Notes: generated by a model not told the origin, from the sequence alone. A stretch of 64,000 nt of DNA from Nitrospirillum viridazoti CBAmc (GCF_000730165.1 NZ_CP022111.1:1-64000); one strand, 5' to 3'; shown: positions 27,001-35,940, counted from the first letter of the stretch. Made by a program: numbers and translations.

Positions 27001-27945
27001 ATGGATATCGTCGTGATGCGTGCCGGGGCCGTGCTGGTGGCCGATACCGCCCACCTGGCCGGATACTGGCCCGCCCTGCTGACCGTCACCCTGGCGGCCG
27101 CCGTGGCCGTGCGCGAGGTGTTGCGCCGCCGGGCGGCGGCCCGCGCCCGCCGGACGCCCGTGGCCCCGCCGCCGCCCGACCGCTTGACGGAAATGAGCCG
27201 CATCCTGGCGACGGAGGTGGCCCAGCGCCGCCGGTCGGAAGTCATGCTGGTCAGCGCCCGGGCCCAGCTGGGTGAAGCGCAATCGCAAATGATCAACCGC
27301 CTGCGGTCCGCCAGCGCCTTGCGGGATAACGAAACCGCCTCCCACACCGACAGGGTGGGGCAGATGGCCCGTCATTTGGCGCTGCTGGCGGGATGCGACG
27401 CTGAATTCGCCGACCAGCTGGCATTGGCGGCCCCCCTGCATGATGTGGGCAAGATCGGCATCCCCGACGCCATCCTGCTGAAGCCCGGCCCCCTGACTCC
27501 CGCCGAGTGGGATGTGATGAAGACCCACACCACCATCGGCGCCGGCATTCTCATGGGCAGCGGCCTGCCGCTGCTGGACCTGGCGGCGGAGGTGGCCCTG
27601 TGCCATCACGAACGGTGGAACGGCCAGGGCTATCCCCGGGCGCTGAAGGGCCCCGCCATTCCCTTGTCCGGCCGCATCGTGGCCCTGGTGGATGTGTTCG
27701 ACGCGCTCATGTCCGCCCGGCCCTACAAGGAGCCGTGGCCCCTGTCGCGGGCCCTGGCCCACATCACCGGCGAGGCCGGCGCCCATTTCGACCCGAACCT
27801 GGTGCGCCTATTCATGGATCAGATCCAGGATTTCGTCGCCATCCGGGAGCGGGATCGCGACGATGAGGCGATGTTGGGCGCCGACCAAGCCCTGGATTGG
27901 GAGGAGATGGCGTCCGCCCAGGTGATCCCCCTGCCGATGCGCTGA
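27001..27945 (+). CDS. HD-GYP domain c-di-GMP phosphodiesterase (314 aa)
   Basis: Expected to hydrolyse cyclic di-GMP. One membrane helix near residues 22-40 (YWPALLTVTLAAAVAVREVL) anchors the protein. An Arg-rich stretch and a coiled-coil-like segment (about 60-105) follow, then the HD-GYP domain. HD pair H147/D148 in PLHDVGKIGIPDA, second-shell histidines in TIGAGIL and ALCHHERWNGQGYP with GYP at 210-212, and DVFDALMSARPYK. All hallmark residues look intact. No PAS, GAF or receiver domain, so any signal must come through the membrane or a partner. Likely involved in the motility/biofilm switch, which suits the neighbouring flagellar locus, but no operon link exists. Terminator at 27983. Confidence 0.9.
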   Translation: MDIVVMRAGAVLVADTAHLAGYWPALLTVTLAAAVAVREVLRRRAAARARRTPVAPPPPDRLTEMSRILATEVAQRRRSEVMLVSARAQLGEAQSQMINRLRSASALRDNETASHTDRVGQMARHLALLAGCDAEFADQLALAAPLHDVGKIGIPDAILLKPGPLTPAEWDVMKTHTTIGAGILMGSGLPLLDLAAEVALCHHERWNGQGYPRALKGPAIPLSGRIVALVDVFDALMSARPYKEPWPLSRALAHITGEAGAHFDPNLVRLFMDQIQDFVAIRERDRDDEAMLGADQALDWEEMASAQVIPLPMR

Positions 27946-27982
27946 CTTCTTCAATCCATTTATTAAAACACCTTATTAAAAC

Positions 27983-28018
27983 GCCGGGGGGCGGGGCCGT
28001 CGCGGCGCCCGCTTTTTT
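27983..28018 (+). terminator. Intrinsic terminator of the HD-GYP gene
   Basis: GC-rich stem (GGGC/GCCC enclosing GCCG-TCG-CGGC) followed by TTTTTT, about 40 bp after the stop. Two near-identical 13-bp TTATTAAAAC(A/G)CC units precede it. Confidence 0.75.
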
Positions 28019-28021
28019 CAT

Positions 28022-28645
28022 GCCCGGCTCATGTCGGCCACGGGCGCTGACCGCATAGGCGGATTGGCGGATGGCGCGTGACGGGTACGGCCGTTACCGT
28101 GGGACCGATCAAAAAGGATCCCGTCAGGGACACCCGAACCGGTAAAAGGCGAACGCCCATCTCTTTTCAGATGGTTGCGGCCCCGCCGCTTAGGGTGGCG
28201 CCGAATGGCGTTCCAGGCTTTATCCGGGGCATACCCGTGCCCTCATGAGGGGCGGCGGCAAAATCAGCGCCTTAATCGTTCCTGCAAGCGACAGCTTTTG
28301 ACGGATCGTCCGTATAACGACAAAAGCGCACCTAATTCATGTCGCCCTGCGGAAGAGATGGCTGAAGTGCCAAGGGGTGGCCCCGGTGTCCGGGCGGTTT
28401 GGCCCGGGAACCAGGATTGGTTGCACCATTGCATCGGTGTGTTGGGCCCGAGCGATCATGAGTGCCATTTTTGCAATGGCTCAGGTTGATTTCGCAACCA
28501 CCAGGCGGATCCCGCGTCCGGCTGATGGCGGCACGGATCGGCCGGGAGACAGCGGATCTGGCGGTTTCGGGCGGTTTCGTCCCGCGTTCCTGGAAGGGGC
28601 ACGACCAGGAGGCGTGGGGCAGGCCAAAGAAATGGATTTGCAGAA
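28022..28645. other. Intergenic region upstream of the small-protein/MarR pair
   Basis: I see no convincing gene. Two small inverted repeats stand out: ACGGA-TCG-TCCGT at 28301-28313, a possible operator, and GCCATT-TTTGC-AATGGC at 28464-28480. An open frame ending at 28649 overlaps the next start by ATGA but reads like noncoding sequence. Confidence 0.45.
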
Positions 28646-28867
28646 ATGAAGATCAAAAGCGTCATCGTGATCGAGGTAGAGGCAGATGATTTCGTGGCGG
28701 CGGGTGACCACCAAGCGGCAATCCGCCGCCTGTTCGAACCCATCATGGCCACCTACCCTCAGGCCAACCTCACATTCTCGCAAGTGAAGCAGCGCGCGGC
28801 TTCCCAGGTGCGGCCGTCCCTGCGCCTGGCCTCCAACACGGGGAACATGCACCATTATGACAGCTAA
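28646..28867 (+). CDS. Small conserved-looking protein (73 aa)
   Basis: Function unknown. The N-terminal half reads as a compact fold: a beta strand KIKSVIVIEVEA, an acidic turn, then a helix DHQAAIRRLFEPIMATYPQA and another strand LTFSQVKQRA. The pattern looks like a real protein, not shadow sequence. No signal peptide. Its end overlaps the start of the MarR-like gene by 11 bp in another frame, so the two are likely translated together. The ribosome site is weak. It could be a partner or small ligand-sensing companion of the regulator; this is inference from position only. Confidence 0.6.
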   Translation: MKIKSVIVIEVEADDFVAAGDHQAAIRRLFEPIMATYPQANLTFSQVKQRAASQVRPSLRLASNTGNMHHYDS

Positions 28868-29288
28868 TCAGAACGACCACCGCCATCGGCAGCGCAGCGC
28901 TCCCCTGGCGGCCCTGGAAGCCATGCGGGCGGTGGATGAGCAGTTCTCGCTGCAGGAGGCCTGCGGTTTCCTGTACATCTGCGAGAACGAAGGCATCAGC
29001 CTGCGGGAGCTGGGCATGCTGCTGCGGGCGCAGCCGCACACCGTGTCGCGCATCGTCGCCCGCCTTTCCACCGGTTTCGGCAATCGCGCCTCGGACCTGG
29101 TGGAGGCGCGCACGCTGCACCACGACAACCGCGTCCGCACCCTGCACTTGACGGAACGGGGCCGCACCTTGTGCCGCACCCTGAACAGCATCATCATGCA
29201 GGCCGTTCCCATCCTGGATGATGGGGAAGGCGCCCCGGCCGCCACCCGGCCCGCCGCCGGCGCCACCTGGGCATCCGCCTCGGCCTGA
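28857..29288 (+). CDS. MarR-like winged-helix regulator (143 aa)
   Basis: DNA-binding protein with a MarR-type core: a helix EACGFLYICENEGISLRELGML, recognition helix AQPHTVSRIVARL, and wing plus terminal helix VRTLHLTERGRTLCRTL. That LTERG pattern is characteristic of MarR wings. It is shorter at the N-terminus than many MarR proteins and ends in a disordered Pro/Ala tail. It overlaps the upstream 73-aa gene by 11 bp. The convergent neighbour is an MDR oxidoreductase. Target and ligand unknown; the ACGGATCGTCCGT palindrome upstream at 28301 is a candidate autoregulatory site. Confidence 0.78.
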   Translation: MTANQNDHRHRQRSAPLAALEAMRAVDEQFSLQEACGFLYICENEGISLRELGMLLRAQPHTVSRIVARLSTGFGNRASDLVEARTLHHDNRVRTLHLTERGRTLCRTLNSIIMQAVPILDDGEGAPAATRPAAGATWASASA

Positions 29289-29302
29289 TATGAAGTCGCG
29301 AT

Positions 29303-29328
29303 CCCCAGCGGCGGTTGGGCCGCCGGGG
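29303..29328. terminator. Possible shared terminator between convergent genes
   Basis: CCCCAGCGGC pairs with GCCGCCGGGG (one A/C mismatch) across a 6-nt loop between the convergent MarR and oxidoreductase genes. No T-run on either side, so weak. Confidence 0.35.
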
Positions 29329-29348
29329 CGCGTCTTGTGGCATGTTGC

Positions 29349-30362
29349 TCAGTCGGCGACCTTCAGGGCCAGCTTGCCGAAATTCTCACCCGTGAACAGC
29401 TTCAACAGCGTGTCGGGGAAGGCGGCCACGCCGCCCTCCACGATGTCCTCGCGCGATACCAGCCGGCCTTCCTTGATCCAGCCGGCGATCTCCGCCACCG
29501 CCTGCGGATAGCGCTCGGCATAGTCGAACACCACCATGCCCTCCATGCGGGCGCGGTTGACCAGCAGCGACAGGTAATTGGCCGGACCCTTCACCGCCGT
29601 GGTGTTGTTGTATTGCGAGATGGCGCCGCACACGACGATGCGGGCCTTGCGCGCGAGTTGCGCCAGCACCGCCTCCAGGATGTCGCCGCCGACATTGTCG
29701 AAATAGACGTCCACGCCGTTGGGGCAGTGGGTGCGTAAGTCCTTGCGGATGTCGCCGGCCTTGTAGTCGATGGCCGCGTCATAGCCCAGGGTTTCCACCG
29801 CGTAGCGGCACTTCTCCGGCCCGCCGGCGATGGCCACGGTGCGGCATCCCTTGATCTTGGCGATCTGGCCCACCACCGCGCCCACGGCGCCGGTGCCGGC
29901 CGAGACCACCACCGTGTCGCCCGGCTTGGGCTGGCCCACGTCCAGCAGGCCGAAATAGGCGGTCATGCCCGGCATGCCCAGCGCGCTCAGGTGCACGGGC
30001 AGGGGCGACAGGGTGGGATCGACCTTGGTCAGCGCCTTGGCCGACAGGGTGGCGTACTCCTGGACGCCCAGCGCGCCGCTGACATGGTCGCCGACCGCGA
30101 AGGCGGGGGCGGCGCTGGCCACCACGCGGCCGATGCCGCCGGCGCGCATGACCTCACCCAGGCCTACGGGCGGGATATAGGACTTGCCCTCGTTCATCCA
30201 GCCGCGCATGGCCGGATCCAGCGACAGGTACAGGGTCTGCACCAGCACCTCGCCCTCGGCCGGCGGCCGCGCCGGCTCTTCCGTGCGCTGCCAGTCGCTG
30301 TCCTTCGGCAGCCCGACGGGCCGCGCCGCCAGGCGGATCTGGTGGTTGGTGGGGGTGCTCAT
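29349..30362 (-). CDS. NADP-dependent oxidoreductase, zinc-independent MDR family (337 aa)
   Basis: Medium-chain reductase of the leukotriene B4 dehydrogenase/CurA/YncB type that reduces enone or quinone double bonds with NADPH. Characteristic features: SLDPAMRGWM near 47-55, the Rossmann motif AGTGAVGAVVG (155-165), DVYFDNVGGDILEAVL, and FDYAERYPQAVAEIAGWIKEG near the end. The structural and catalytic zinc cysteines of alcohol dehydrogenases are missing, as expected. Full length. A GGGAGAG ribosome site precedes the ATG. Stands alone between the MarR unit (convergent) and the TonB receptor terminator. Confidence 0.9.
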   Translation of the reverse strand: MSTPTNHQIRLAARPVGLPKDSDWQRTEEPARPPAEGEVLVQTLYLSLDPAMRGWMNEGKSYIPPVGLGEVMRAGGIGRVVASAAPAFAVGDHVSGALGVQEYATLSAKALTKVDPTLSPLPVHLSALGMPGMTAYFGLLDVGQPKPGDTVVVSAGTGAVGAVVGQIAKIKGCRTVAIAGGPEKCRYAVETLGYDAAIDYKAGDIRKDLRTHCPNGVDVYFDNVGGDILEAVLAQLARKARIVVCGAISQYNNTTAVKGPANYLSLLVNRARMEGMVVFDYAERYPQAVAEIAGWIKEGRLVSREDIVEGGVAAFPDTLLKLFTGENFGKLALKVAD

Positions 30363-30500
30363 GGGGCGATCTCTCCCGTGTCGGAGGGCCGGTGTGCCCC
30401 GGCCTTGGCTGACGCGGAATGGAGCCTAACCCCAACTACGGCGAAGCGGTATATCGAAAATCATCGATGCGATTTTATTTGGCACAACATATTGGTGGCA

Positions 30501-30532
30501 AAGAAAACGGCGGACCTGACGGCCCGCCGTTT
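30501..30532 (-). terminator. Intrinsic terminator of the TonB receptor gene
   Basis: On the minus strand AAACGGCGG pairs with CCGCCGTTT and is followed by TTCTTT. It lies about 28 bp after the receptor stop codon. Confidence 0.75.
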
Positions 30533-30559
30533 CCGACACCTTGTCGTGGATAAACCCAA

Positions 30560-33526
30560 TTAGAAATCGGCGGTCACGCCCAGGAAGAACGTCCGGCCCA
30601 GGGTGTCGTATATGCCCGGGAAGGTGTTGCCGTTGCCGTAGTTCGAGGTGCCCGACACGCCATAGACGTTGCTGTCCAGGATGGGCGGGTCCTTGTCGAA
30701 CAGGTTGTTGACGCCGAAGCGGACCGTGTAGTGGTCGTACAGCGTGGCCGACAGGGCGATGTCGAAGTAGCTGTAGCTGTTGATGCGGCCGTCGGCCTTG
30801 TCGTAGTCGCCCGACAGCAGGGCGTTGCTGGTGTTCTGGTCCAGCTTCACGCCGCCGATATACCGCCAGTTGCCCGACAGGTCGACGTTCCACGGCGTCT
30901 GCCAGGTAACGCGCATGGTGTGGCGCCACATGGGCATGGGCTGGCCGCAGGTCACGCCGAACAGGCCGCGGCAGTTGTAGGCGCTCTCGCCCGGCTGCTG
31001 CTGCACCAGGTAGTTGGCCATCCAGGTGCCGTTGAAGCTGAACAGCACCGAACCGCGGTCCTTGACGTTCAGGTCTTCCAGGTCGACCAGGTAGTTCAGG
31101 CCGATGTCCACGCCCTGCTCGTTCAGGTAGCCGGTGTTCAGTTCGGTATCGATGATGTAGCCGCCGGTCAGCGCCAGGCTGCCGTTGCTGGCGCGGTGCA
31201 CCAGGCCGCAGTAATAGCTGTCGCCGCTGTTCAGGCACTGGTTCAGCACGGACGAGGCCGACAGGGTGCTGATCAGGTCGGTCACCCGGATGTCGAAATA
31301 ATCGACGGTGGCCGAGAAATTGCGCAGGAAGGTCGGGGTGATGACGGTACCGATCGTCCAGGTGTCGGCCGTTTCCGGCTTCAGCGCGGTGTTGCCGCCG
31401 GTCAGGACGTTGCACTGCGAGGACGTGCATTCCGCGATGGTGCCGTACTGGGCGGCGGTGACGCCGGTTCGGGCGCACTGGGCCAGCGTGGCCGACGGGC
31501 TGGAACCCGCGCACGGGTCGGAGGCGGAGGTCAGGCCGACGGTCTGGGTGGAGTACAGTTCCAGGATGCTGGGGGCGCGGACGGCGCGGTTGTAGCCGCC
31601 GCGGAAGCTGAGGTCGGACACGGGCGCGTAGGTCAGGCTGGCCTTCCAGCTGTCCACCACGCCGGACGAGCTGTAGTCCGACCAGCGATAGCCGGTGTCC
31701 AACACCAGGGCCTTGGCCCACTCCCGGCCCTCAATCAGCGGCACGCGCAGTTCGCCGTAGATTTCCTTCACATCGTAGGAACCGCTGGAGTTCTGGGTGG
31801 CGCCGCCGGAGCCTGCCAGGTCGCCCGAGGAATTCTCCTCATCCACCTTCAGGTTCAGGCCTTCCTTGCGGTACTCGGTGCCGAAGGCGATGGCGACCGG
31901 GTTGTTGGCCAGCGGACTCTGCATCCCGAACCGGCCGAAGTCGCCGGTGATGGACCCCTGGACCACGTCCTGGGTGACGTTGCCCTCCTTGAAGGAGGTG
32001 GTCTTGATGTAGTTCCAGGCGTCGCTGCTGATGCCGTTCAGCGAGAAGATGTTCAGCGGCACGCAGTTCAGGTCGGTGCCGTCGACGACGGACTGGCAGG
32101 TGGCCACCCCGTTCACGTTCACCACCTGCAGGGCCTTCTGGACCTTGGAGATGGAGACGTCGTTCTCATAGTGCTCGGTGTAGATCACTTCCGAATGCTG
32201 GGCCGAGACGTCATAGCTCCAGCCGCCGCCCAGGTCGCCCTTGGTGCCGATGACATAGCGGTAATCGGTGTGGCGGATGTCGTCGTACCGCTCCATGCCC
32301 GACCCGCTGAAGCGCAGGCCGATGGTGCCCGACCAATTGGCGCTGGTGCCGGCGTTGCTGCCGCACAGCGCCGTGGCTTCCGACGCCGACATCAGCGGGT
32401 TGTCGCAGTTGATGTTGTACAGGGCGGAATTGAAGATGGCCGACGGGGCGATCTGGGCCCGGGTGTGGTCGGTCATGAACATGAAGTCGGTGTAGACGTC
32501 GAACGCCGGGCTGATCTCATAGTGCGCGAAGGCGCCGCCGGTGTAGCGCTCGTCCTGGCGCTGCAGGTAGTTGTAGGGCCCGTAATTGTAGGACAGGGCG
32601 TTGCTGTAGGGCACGAAGGTGGACGACCCGTCGGGGTTCAGTGACAGGCCGCTGCCCGAGCCGTTGGTACGGAAACGCCCATAGGTGTTGTTGCTGGACC
32701 CCTGGCAGACATGGCTGTCGTTGTCGGCGCCCGAGACGGAAAGGGAGCAGGCGGACCAGTCGCGGCTGGACTGCTTCACCGGTTCCGTCCAGCGGTATGT
32801 CGCATAGGCGGTGACGTTGCCGCGGTTGTTGGGGGCGTTGGCGCCGATGATAAAGCTGCTGTCGCGGACGAAGCCGTCGAACTGGCTGCCCGGAACGGTC
32901 ACGCCGAAGTTCTTCAGCGCCGTCTGCGCTTCCTTGTTGTTGTTGTCATGCTGGGCGGCCGACAGCTGGTAGTCGACCCTCACGCCCTCGAAATCGCGCT
33001 TCATCTTGAAGTTCACGACGCCGGCCACAGCGTCTGAGCCATAGACGGCCGAGGCGCCGCCCGTCACCACGTCCACGCTGTCCACCAGCGCCGCCGGGAT
33101 GAAATTCACGTCGGTGTAGGGGTAGGCGGGGTCGCCGCCGGCCATGCGGCGCCCGTCGATCAGTACCAGGGTGCGCGACGGTCCCAGGTTGCGCAGGTTG
33201 ATGGTGGCCGTGCCGCTGGCGCCGTTGGACACGCCCTGCGTCTGGTCGGCGGTGACGCCCGGCAGGCGGTTCAGCATGGTCTCGACGTTGGTCGTGCCCT
33301 GCAGCTTCATTTCCTTGTCGGTGACCGTGGTCAGCGGGCTGTCGCTGCTCAGGTTCGCGGCCTGCTTGATGCGCGACCCGGTGACGACGATTTCCTGCAG
33401 CTCGTCATCCGCGGCGGCGGCGGTGCCCGCCATCGCCATCACGCATGCGGCCATGGAACCGGCCAGCATGGTCCCCATCAACGTCGTCGACGTGAGCAAA
33501 CGTCCCCGGTTTGTCATTTTCTTCAC
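30560..33526 (-). CDS. TonB-dependent receptor, large form (988 aa)
   Basis: Outer-membrane active-uptake channel. A signal peptide (LMGTMLAGSMAACVMAMAGTAAAAD) is followed by the TonB-box region DELQEIVVTGSRIK and the plug (MLNRLPGVTADQTQG, GPSRTLVLIDGRRM, TGGASAVYGSDAVAGVVNF). The long barrel ends in FFLGVTADF, a typical C-terminal aromatic. I chose a GTG at 33526 because GGAG lies nine bases before it; an ATG three codons on (33517) is the alternative. The frame runs further upstream without a signal peptide at its start. Closest relative in the window is the receptor at 53444-56377. It is divergent from a TPR-aspartyl hydroxylase, a pairing seen with peptide- or carbohydrate-type TonB receptors in Caulobacter and sphingomonads. 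Ligand unknown. Confidence 0.88.
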   Translation of the reverse strand: MKKMTNRGRLLTSTTLMGTMLAGSMAACVMAMAGTAAAADDELQEIVVTGSRIKQAANLSSDSPLTTVTDKEMKLQGTTNVETMLNRLPGVTADQTQGVSNGASGTATINLRNLGPSRTLVLIDGRRMAGGDPAYPYTDVNFIPAALVDSVDVVTGGASAVYGSDAVAGVVNFKMKRDFEGVRVDYQLSAAQHDNNNKEAQTALKNFGVTVPGSQFDGFVRDSSFIIGANAPNNRGNVTAYATYRWTEPVKQSSRDWSACSLSVSGADNDSHVCQGSSNNTYGRFRTNGSGSGLSLNPDGSSTFVPYSNALSYNYGPYNYLQRQDERYTGGAFAHYEISPAFDVYTDFMFMTDHTRAQIAPSAIFNSALYNINCDNPLMSASEATALCGSNAGTSANWSGTIGLRFSGSGMERYDDIRHTDYRYVIGTKGDLGGGWSYDVSAQHSEVIYTEHYENDVSISKVQKALQVVNVNGVATCQSVVDGTDLNCVPLNIFSLNGISSDAWNYIKTTSFKEGNVTQDVVQGSITGDFGRFGMQSPLANNPVAIAFGTEYRKEGLNLKVDEENSSGDLAGSGGATQNSSGSYDVKEIYGELRVPLIEGREWAKALVLDTGYRWSDYSSSGVVDSWKASLTYAPVSDLSFRGGYNRAVRAPSILELYSTQTVGLTSASDPCAGSSPSATLAQCARTGVTAAQYGTIAECTSSQCNVLTGGNTALKPETADTWTIGTVITPTFLRNFSATVDYFDIRVTDLISTLSASSVLNQCLNSGDSYYCGLVHRASNGSLALTGGYIIDTELNTGYLNEQGVDIGLNYLVDLEDLNVKDRGSVLFSFNGTWMANYLVQQQPGESAYNCRGLFGVTCGQPMPMWRHTMRVTWQTPWNVDLSGNWRYIGGVKLDQNTSNALLSGDYDKADGRINSYSYFDIALSATLYDHYTVRFGVNNLFDKDPPILDSNVYGVSGTSNYGNGNTFPGIYDTLGRTFFLGVTADF

Positions 33527-33942
33527 TTGTCTGTTCTCCACCCAACCGCCTGTAACGGCGTCTTGACGGTCACGCCGGCAATCCCCGCGCTGAAAAGCGG
33601 CGGAGGCTGCTGGATCGCTTGGAGCAGAGTTTTTGAGGAGTGAAAAACGAGCGTCAACTAAACGCGATAATAACGGTGCATATAGCGAGTCAATGTCACG
33701 TTTCAGTGACACTTAATCTTAATAACGCATTCTGATTTTGGTAACTGCTTCGTAACTGGCATCATATTTATTTTGCTGGTGTGATCAGTATTAGATGCAT
33801 TGTCGTACAATCTATCCCGGAAGATTGCACAACAACGGTGCAATTAGGCGCCTTTCCAAAAGGTTAGGGCTCACATCCCTAGCATTGCGGCCAAAGTTGT
33901 GCTGCCATGGCGGTGTTAAGGCGCCTACAACGGGGAGCAACG
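33527..33942. promoter_or_regulatory. Divergent control region of TonB receptor and TPR-hydroxylase
   Basis: AT-rich spacer of 416 bp with no gene. It contains a perfect TGTCAC-GTTTCA-GTGACA repeat (33694-33711), a likely operator. It also has a perfect 10-bp inverted repeat, TAGGCGCCTT (33845-33854) and AAGGCGCCTA (33918-33927), that encloses a smaller TAGGG/CCCTA hairpin (about 33864-33880). The second pair ends 15 nt before the hydroxylase start and may fold in its mRNA leader. Confidence 0.5.
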
Positions 33943-35190
33943 ATGCAGCCTGATGTCTCAGCCCAGCGGTCCAATGCGGCCGCCATGGCGGCCATGAAAT
34001 CAGGCAATTACGCGGACGCGCACGCCATCCTGGAGGAGGCCTTGCGCCAGTCGCCTGGGGAACTGTCGCTGTGGCTGAACCTGGCGGCGGCCCGCCGCGC
34101 CATGGGCCGCCATGCCGACGCGTTGGCGGCGGTGGACCATGTGCTGACGGTGGAGCCCCGGCTGTTCATGGCTTTGCTGATGCGGGCGTCGCTGCTGCAG
34201 GCCCTGGGCCGCAAGCGCGAGGCGGGCGAGGCCTACGGCGTGGCCGTGGCCTTGGGCGAGACACAGCAGAATTTGGACCCGCCGACTCAGCGGGCGCTGG
34301 ACCAGGCACGCAAGGCCCACGCCGCCCATGTCCAGGAGATGGCTGATTTCCTGCGCCCGGTGGTGGACCAGGGCGCCGCGCGGGGCACCAGCGCCGACGC
34401 CCGGCGCATGGCCTTCTTCACCGACCAGGTGCTGGGCCGGCGCAAGGTCTACACCCAGCAGCCGACGCACTATCACTATCCCGACATGCCGGCGATCGAG
34501 TTTTATGATCGCGAGGAATGCCCGTGGCTGCCCACGCTGGAGGCCGCCACCGCCGACATCCAGGCGGAATTGGCGGCCATTCTGGCGGAGGAGGCGCTGG
34601 CCGACGCCTTTGTGCCCTACATCGACTATCGCGACGGCCTGCCCCTGGATCAGTGGGCGGAACTGAACCGCTCCCCACGGTGGAGCGCCTTCCACCTGCT
34701 GCAACACGGCCTGCCGGTGCCCGGCAACGCCGACCGCGCGCCCAAGACCATGGCCGTGCTGGAGCAGATGCCGCAGCCGCGCATGATCCGCCGGTCGCCC
34801 GCCGCCATGTTCTCCATCCTGAAGCCACGCACCCGCATCCCGCCGCATACCGGCGTCGCCAACACCCGCCTGGTGGTGCATCTGCCCCTGGTGGTGCCGC
34901 CGGGCTGCGGCTTCCGCGTGGGCAATCAGACGCGGGAATGGAAGGTGGGGGTGGGCTGGGCCTTCGACGATACCATCGAGCATGAGGCCTGGAACGACAG
35001 CGACCAGGTGCGGGTGGTCATGATCTTCGACATCTGGAGCCCGCGCCTGTCGGTTGCCGAGCGTGACTTCATCGCCCACATCATGGCGGCCATGGACGAT
35101 TTCCAGGCGCAGCAGACGGAGGCCGCGGGCGGCTTCGGCGCCACGCCGCTGACGCCCAAGGCGGCGGGCGGCGGCTTCTCCAGCCTGTGA
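33943..35190 (+). CDS. TPR-aspartyl/asparaginyl beta-hydroxylase family protein (415 aa)
   Basis: Fe(II)/2-oxoglutarate oxygenase-like protein. Residues 5-110 form about three TPR units; the C-terminal part is the aspartyl/asparaginyl beta-hydroxylase fold. Metal and cosubstrate residues fit the ASPH/LpxO pattern of two histidines without a carboxylate: H302 in PHTGVANTR, H347 in DTIEHEAWN and R357 in VRVVMIFD. The start at 33943 has GGGGAGC just upstream; an ATG 12 codons earlier is less likely. Cytoplasmic by sequence. Divergent from a TonB receptor. In related bacteria such oxygenases travel with TonB receptors that take up modified peptides or sugars, so it may process the imported ligand. 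The true substrate is unknown. Confidence 0.82.
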   Translation: MQPDVSAQRSNAAAMAAMKSGNYADAHAILEEALRQSPGELSLWLNLAAARRAMGRHADALAAVDHVLTVEPRLFMALLMRASLLQALGRKREAGEAYGVAVALGETQQNLDPPTQRALDQARKAHAAHVQEMADFLRPVVDQGAARGTSADARRMAFFTDQVLGRRKVYTQQPTHYHYPDMPAIEFYDREECPWLPTLEAATADIQAELAAILAEEALADAFVPYIDYRDGLPLDQWAELNRSPRWSAFHLLQHGLPVPGNADRAPKTMAVLEQMPQPRMIRRSPAAMFSILKPRTRIPPHTGVANTRLVVHLPLVVPPGCGFRVGNQTREWKVGVGWAFDDTIEHEAWNDSDQVRVVMIFDIWSPRLSVAERDFIAHIMAAMDDFQAQQTEAAGGFGATPLTPKAAGGGFSSL

Positions 35191-35200
35191 CGCGGCCAGC

Positions 35201-35803
35201 TCAGTCGGCGGCGTAGGCGCGCAGGAACACATCCACCGCCGCGTCCGCCGTCGCGTCGATGGCGGCGGGACCGGGCTTCTCCTTGGCGTCCAGCATGACC
35301 AGGTCCACATGCTCGGCCTCCACCAGGCCACGAAAGTGGGCGGCGGCGCGATCGGCGTCCGTCCGGCGCAGGCGGCCCCGGGCCATCAGAATGGTCAGAT
35401 AGGCGGCGAACTTCGACCAGCCTACCTTGGGGCCGTTCTCATACAGCAGCCGCCCAACCTCGGACCGCGCCGCTTCCGACACCGCGATGCGGCGGATGGA
35501 CATGGCCCAGGGCGACAGGACGAAGCGCAGATAGATGCGGCCCAGGCGGGTCAAGGTTTCCCGCACGTCGTCGTCGGGGTTCAGCGCCTCGAACGAGGCC
35601 TGCTTCATCTCCGCCGCCGCATGCGCCATGACGGCCACGAACAGTTCCTCCTTGGACCGGAAATAGCTGTACAGCGTGGCCTTCGACCCGCCGACCCGTG
35701 TCGCCAGCTCGGACATGGAGGCGGCGGCGAACCCAACCTCCTGGAACAGGGCGCCGGCGGCGTCCAGGATGGCTTGGCGGCGGGCTTCGGTCTTCACCTT
35801 CAT
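35201..35803 (-). CDS. TetR/AcrR family repressor of the adjacent efflux operon (200 aa)
   Basis: The N-terminal helix-turn-helix is clear: RRQAILDAAGALFQEVGFAA followed by SMSELATRVGGSKATLYSYF and RSKEELFVAVM. The C-terminal half is a helical ligand-binding domain of the AefR/TetR_C_7-like type with several Arg pairs. It is transcribed away from the NodT-EmrA-EmrB operon, and two copies of the same palindromic motif lie between them. Such repressors usually control their own gene and the pump and are released by the pump's substrates. Its 3' end lies only 10 bp from the end of the convergent hydroxylase gene. Confidence 0.88.
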   Translation of the reverse strand: MKVKTEARRQAILDAAGALFQEVGFAAASMSELATRVGGSKATLYSYFRSKEELFVAVMAHAAAEMKQASFEALNPDDDVRETLTRLGRIYLRFVLSPWAMSIRRIAVSEAARSEVGRLLYENGPKVGWSKFAAYLTILMARGRLRRTDADRAAAHFRGLVEAEHVDLVMLDAKEKPGPAAIDATADAAVDVFLRAYAAD

Positions 35804-35918
35804 GATGGCGCGCGTTTCCTAAAGGCTGGCCAGCCGGCTGGATTTGGTGGGCTGTGGTCGATGGCGGCGACCATGCCCGTACGCTCCCGCGACGGCAAGG
35901 CGTAACATTTCATAACTG

Positions 35919-35937
35919 AACCGCACGGTACGTTTAT
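35919..35937. promoter_or_regulatory. Putative TetR operator, copy 1
   Basis: AACCGCACGGTA followed by CGTTTAT matches copy 2 (35974-35985) in 10 of 12 palindrome positions and continues in similarity downstream. It lies just upstream of the pump promoter -35 and close to the repressor gene, so it could serve both directions. Confidence 0.6.
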
Positions 35938-35940
35938 GAC

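Noticed and set aside
28377-28649. 90-aa open frame overlapping the 73-aa gene start by ATGA
   Set aside because: The overlap is tempting, but composition is like shadow sequence and there is no ribosome site.
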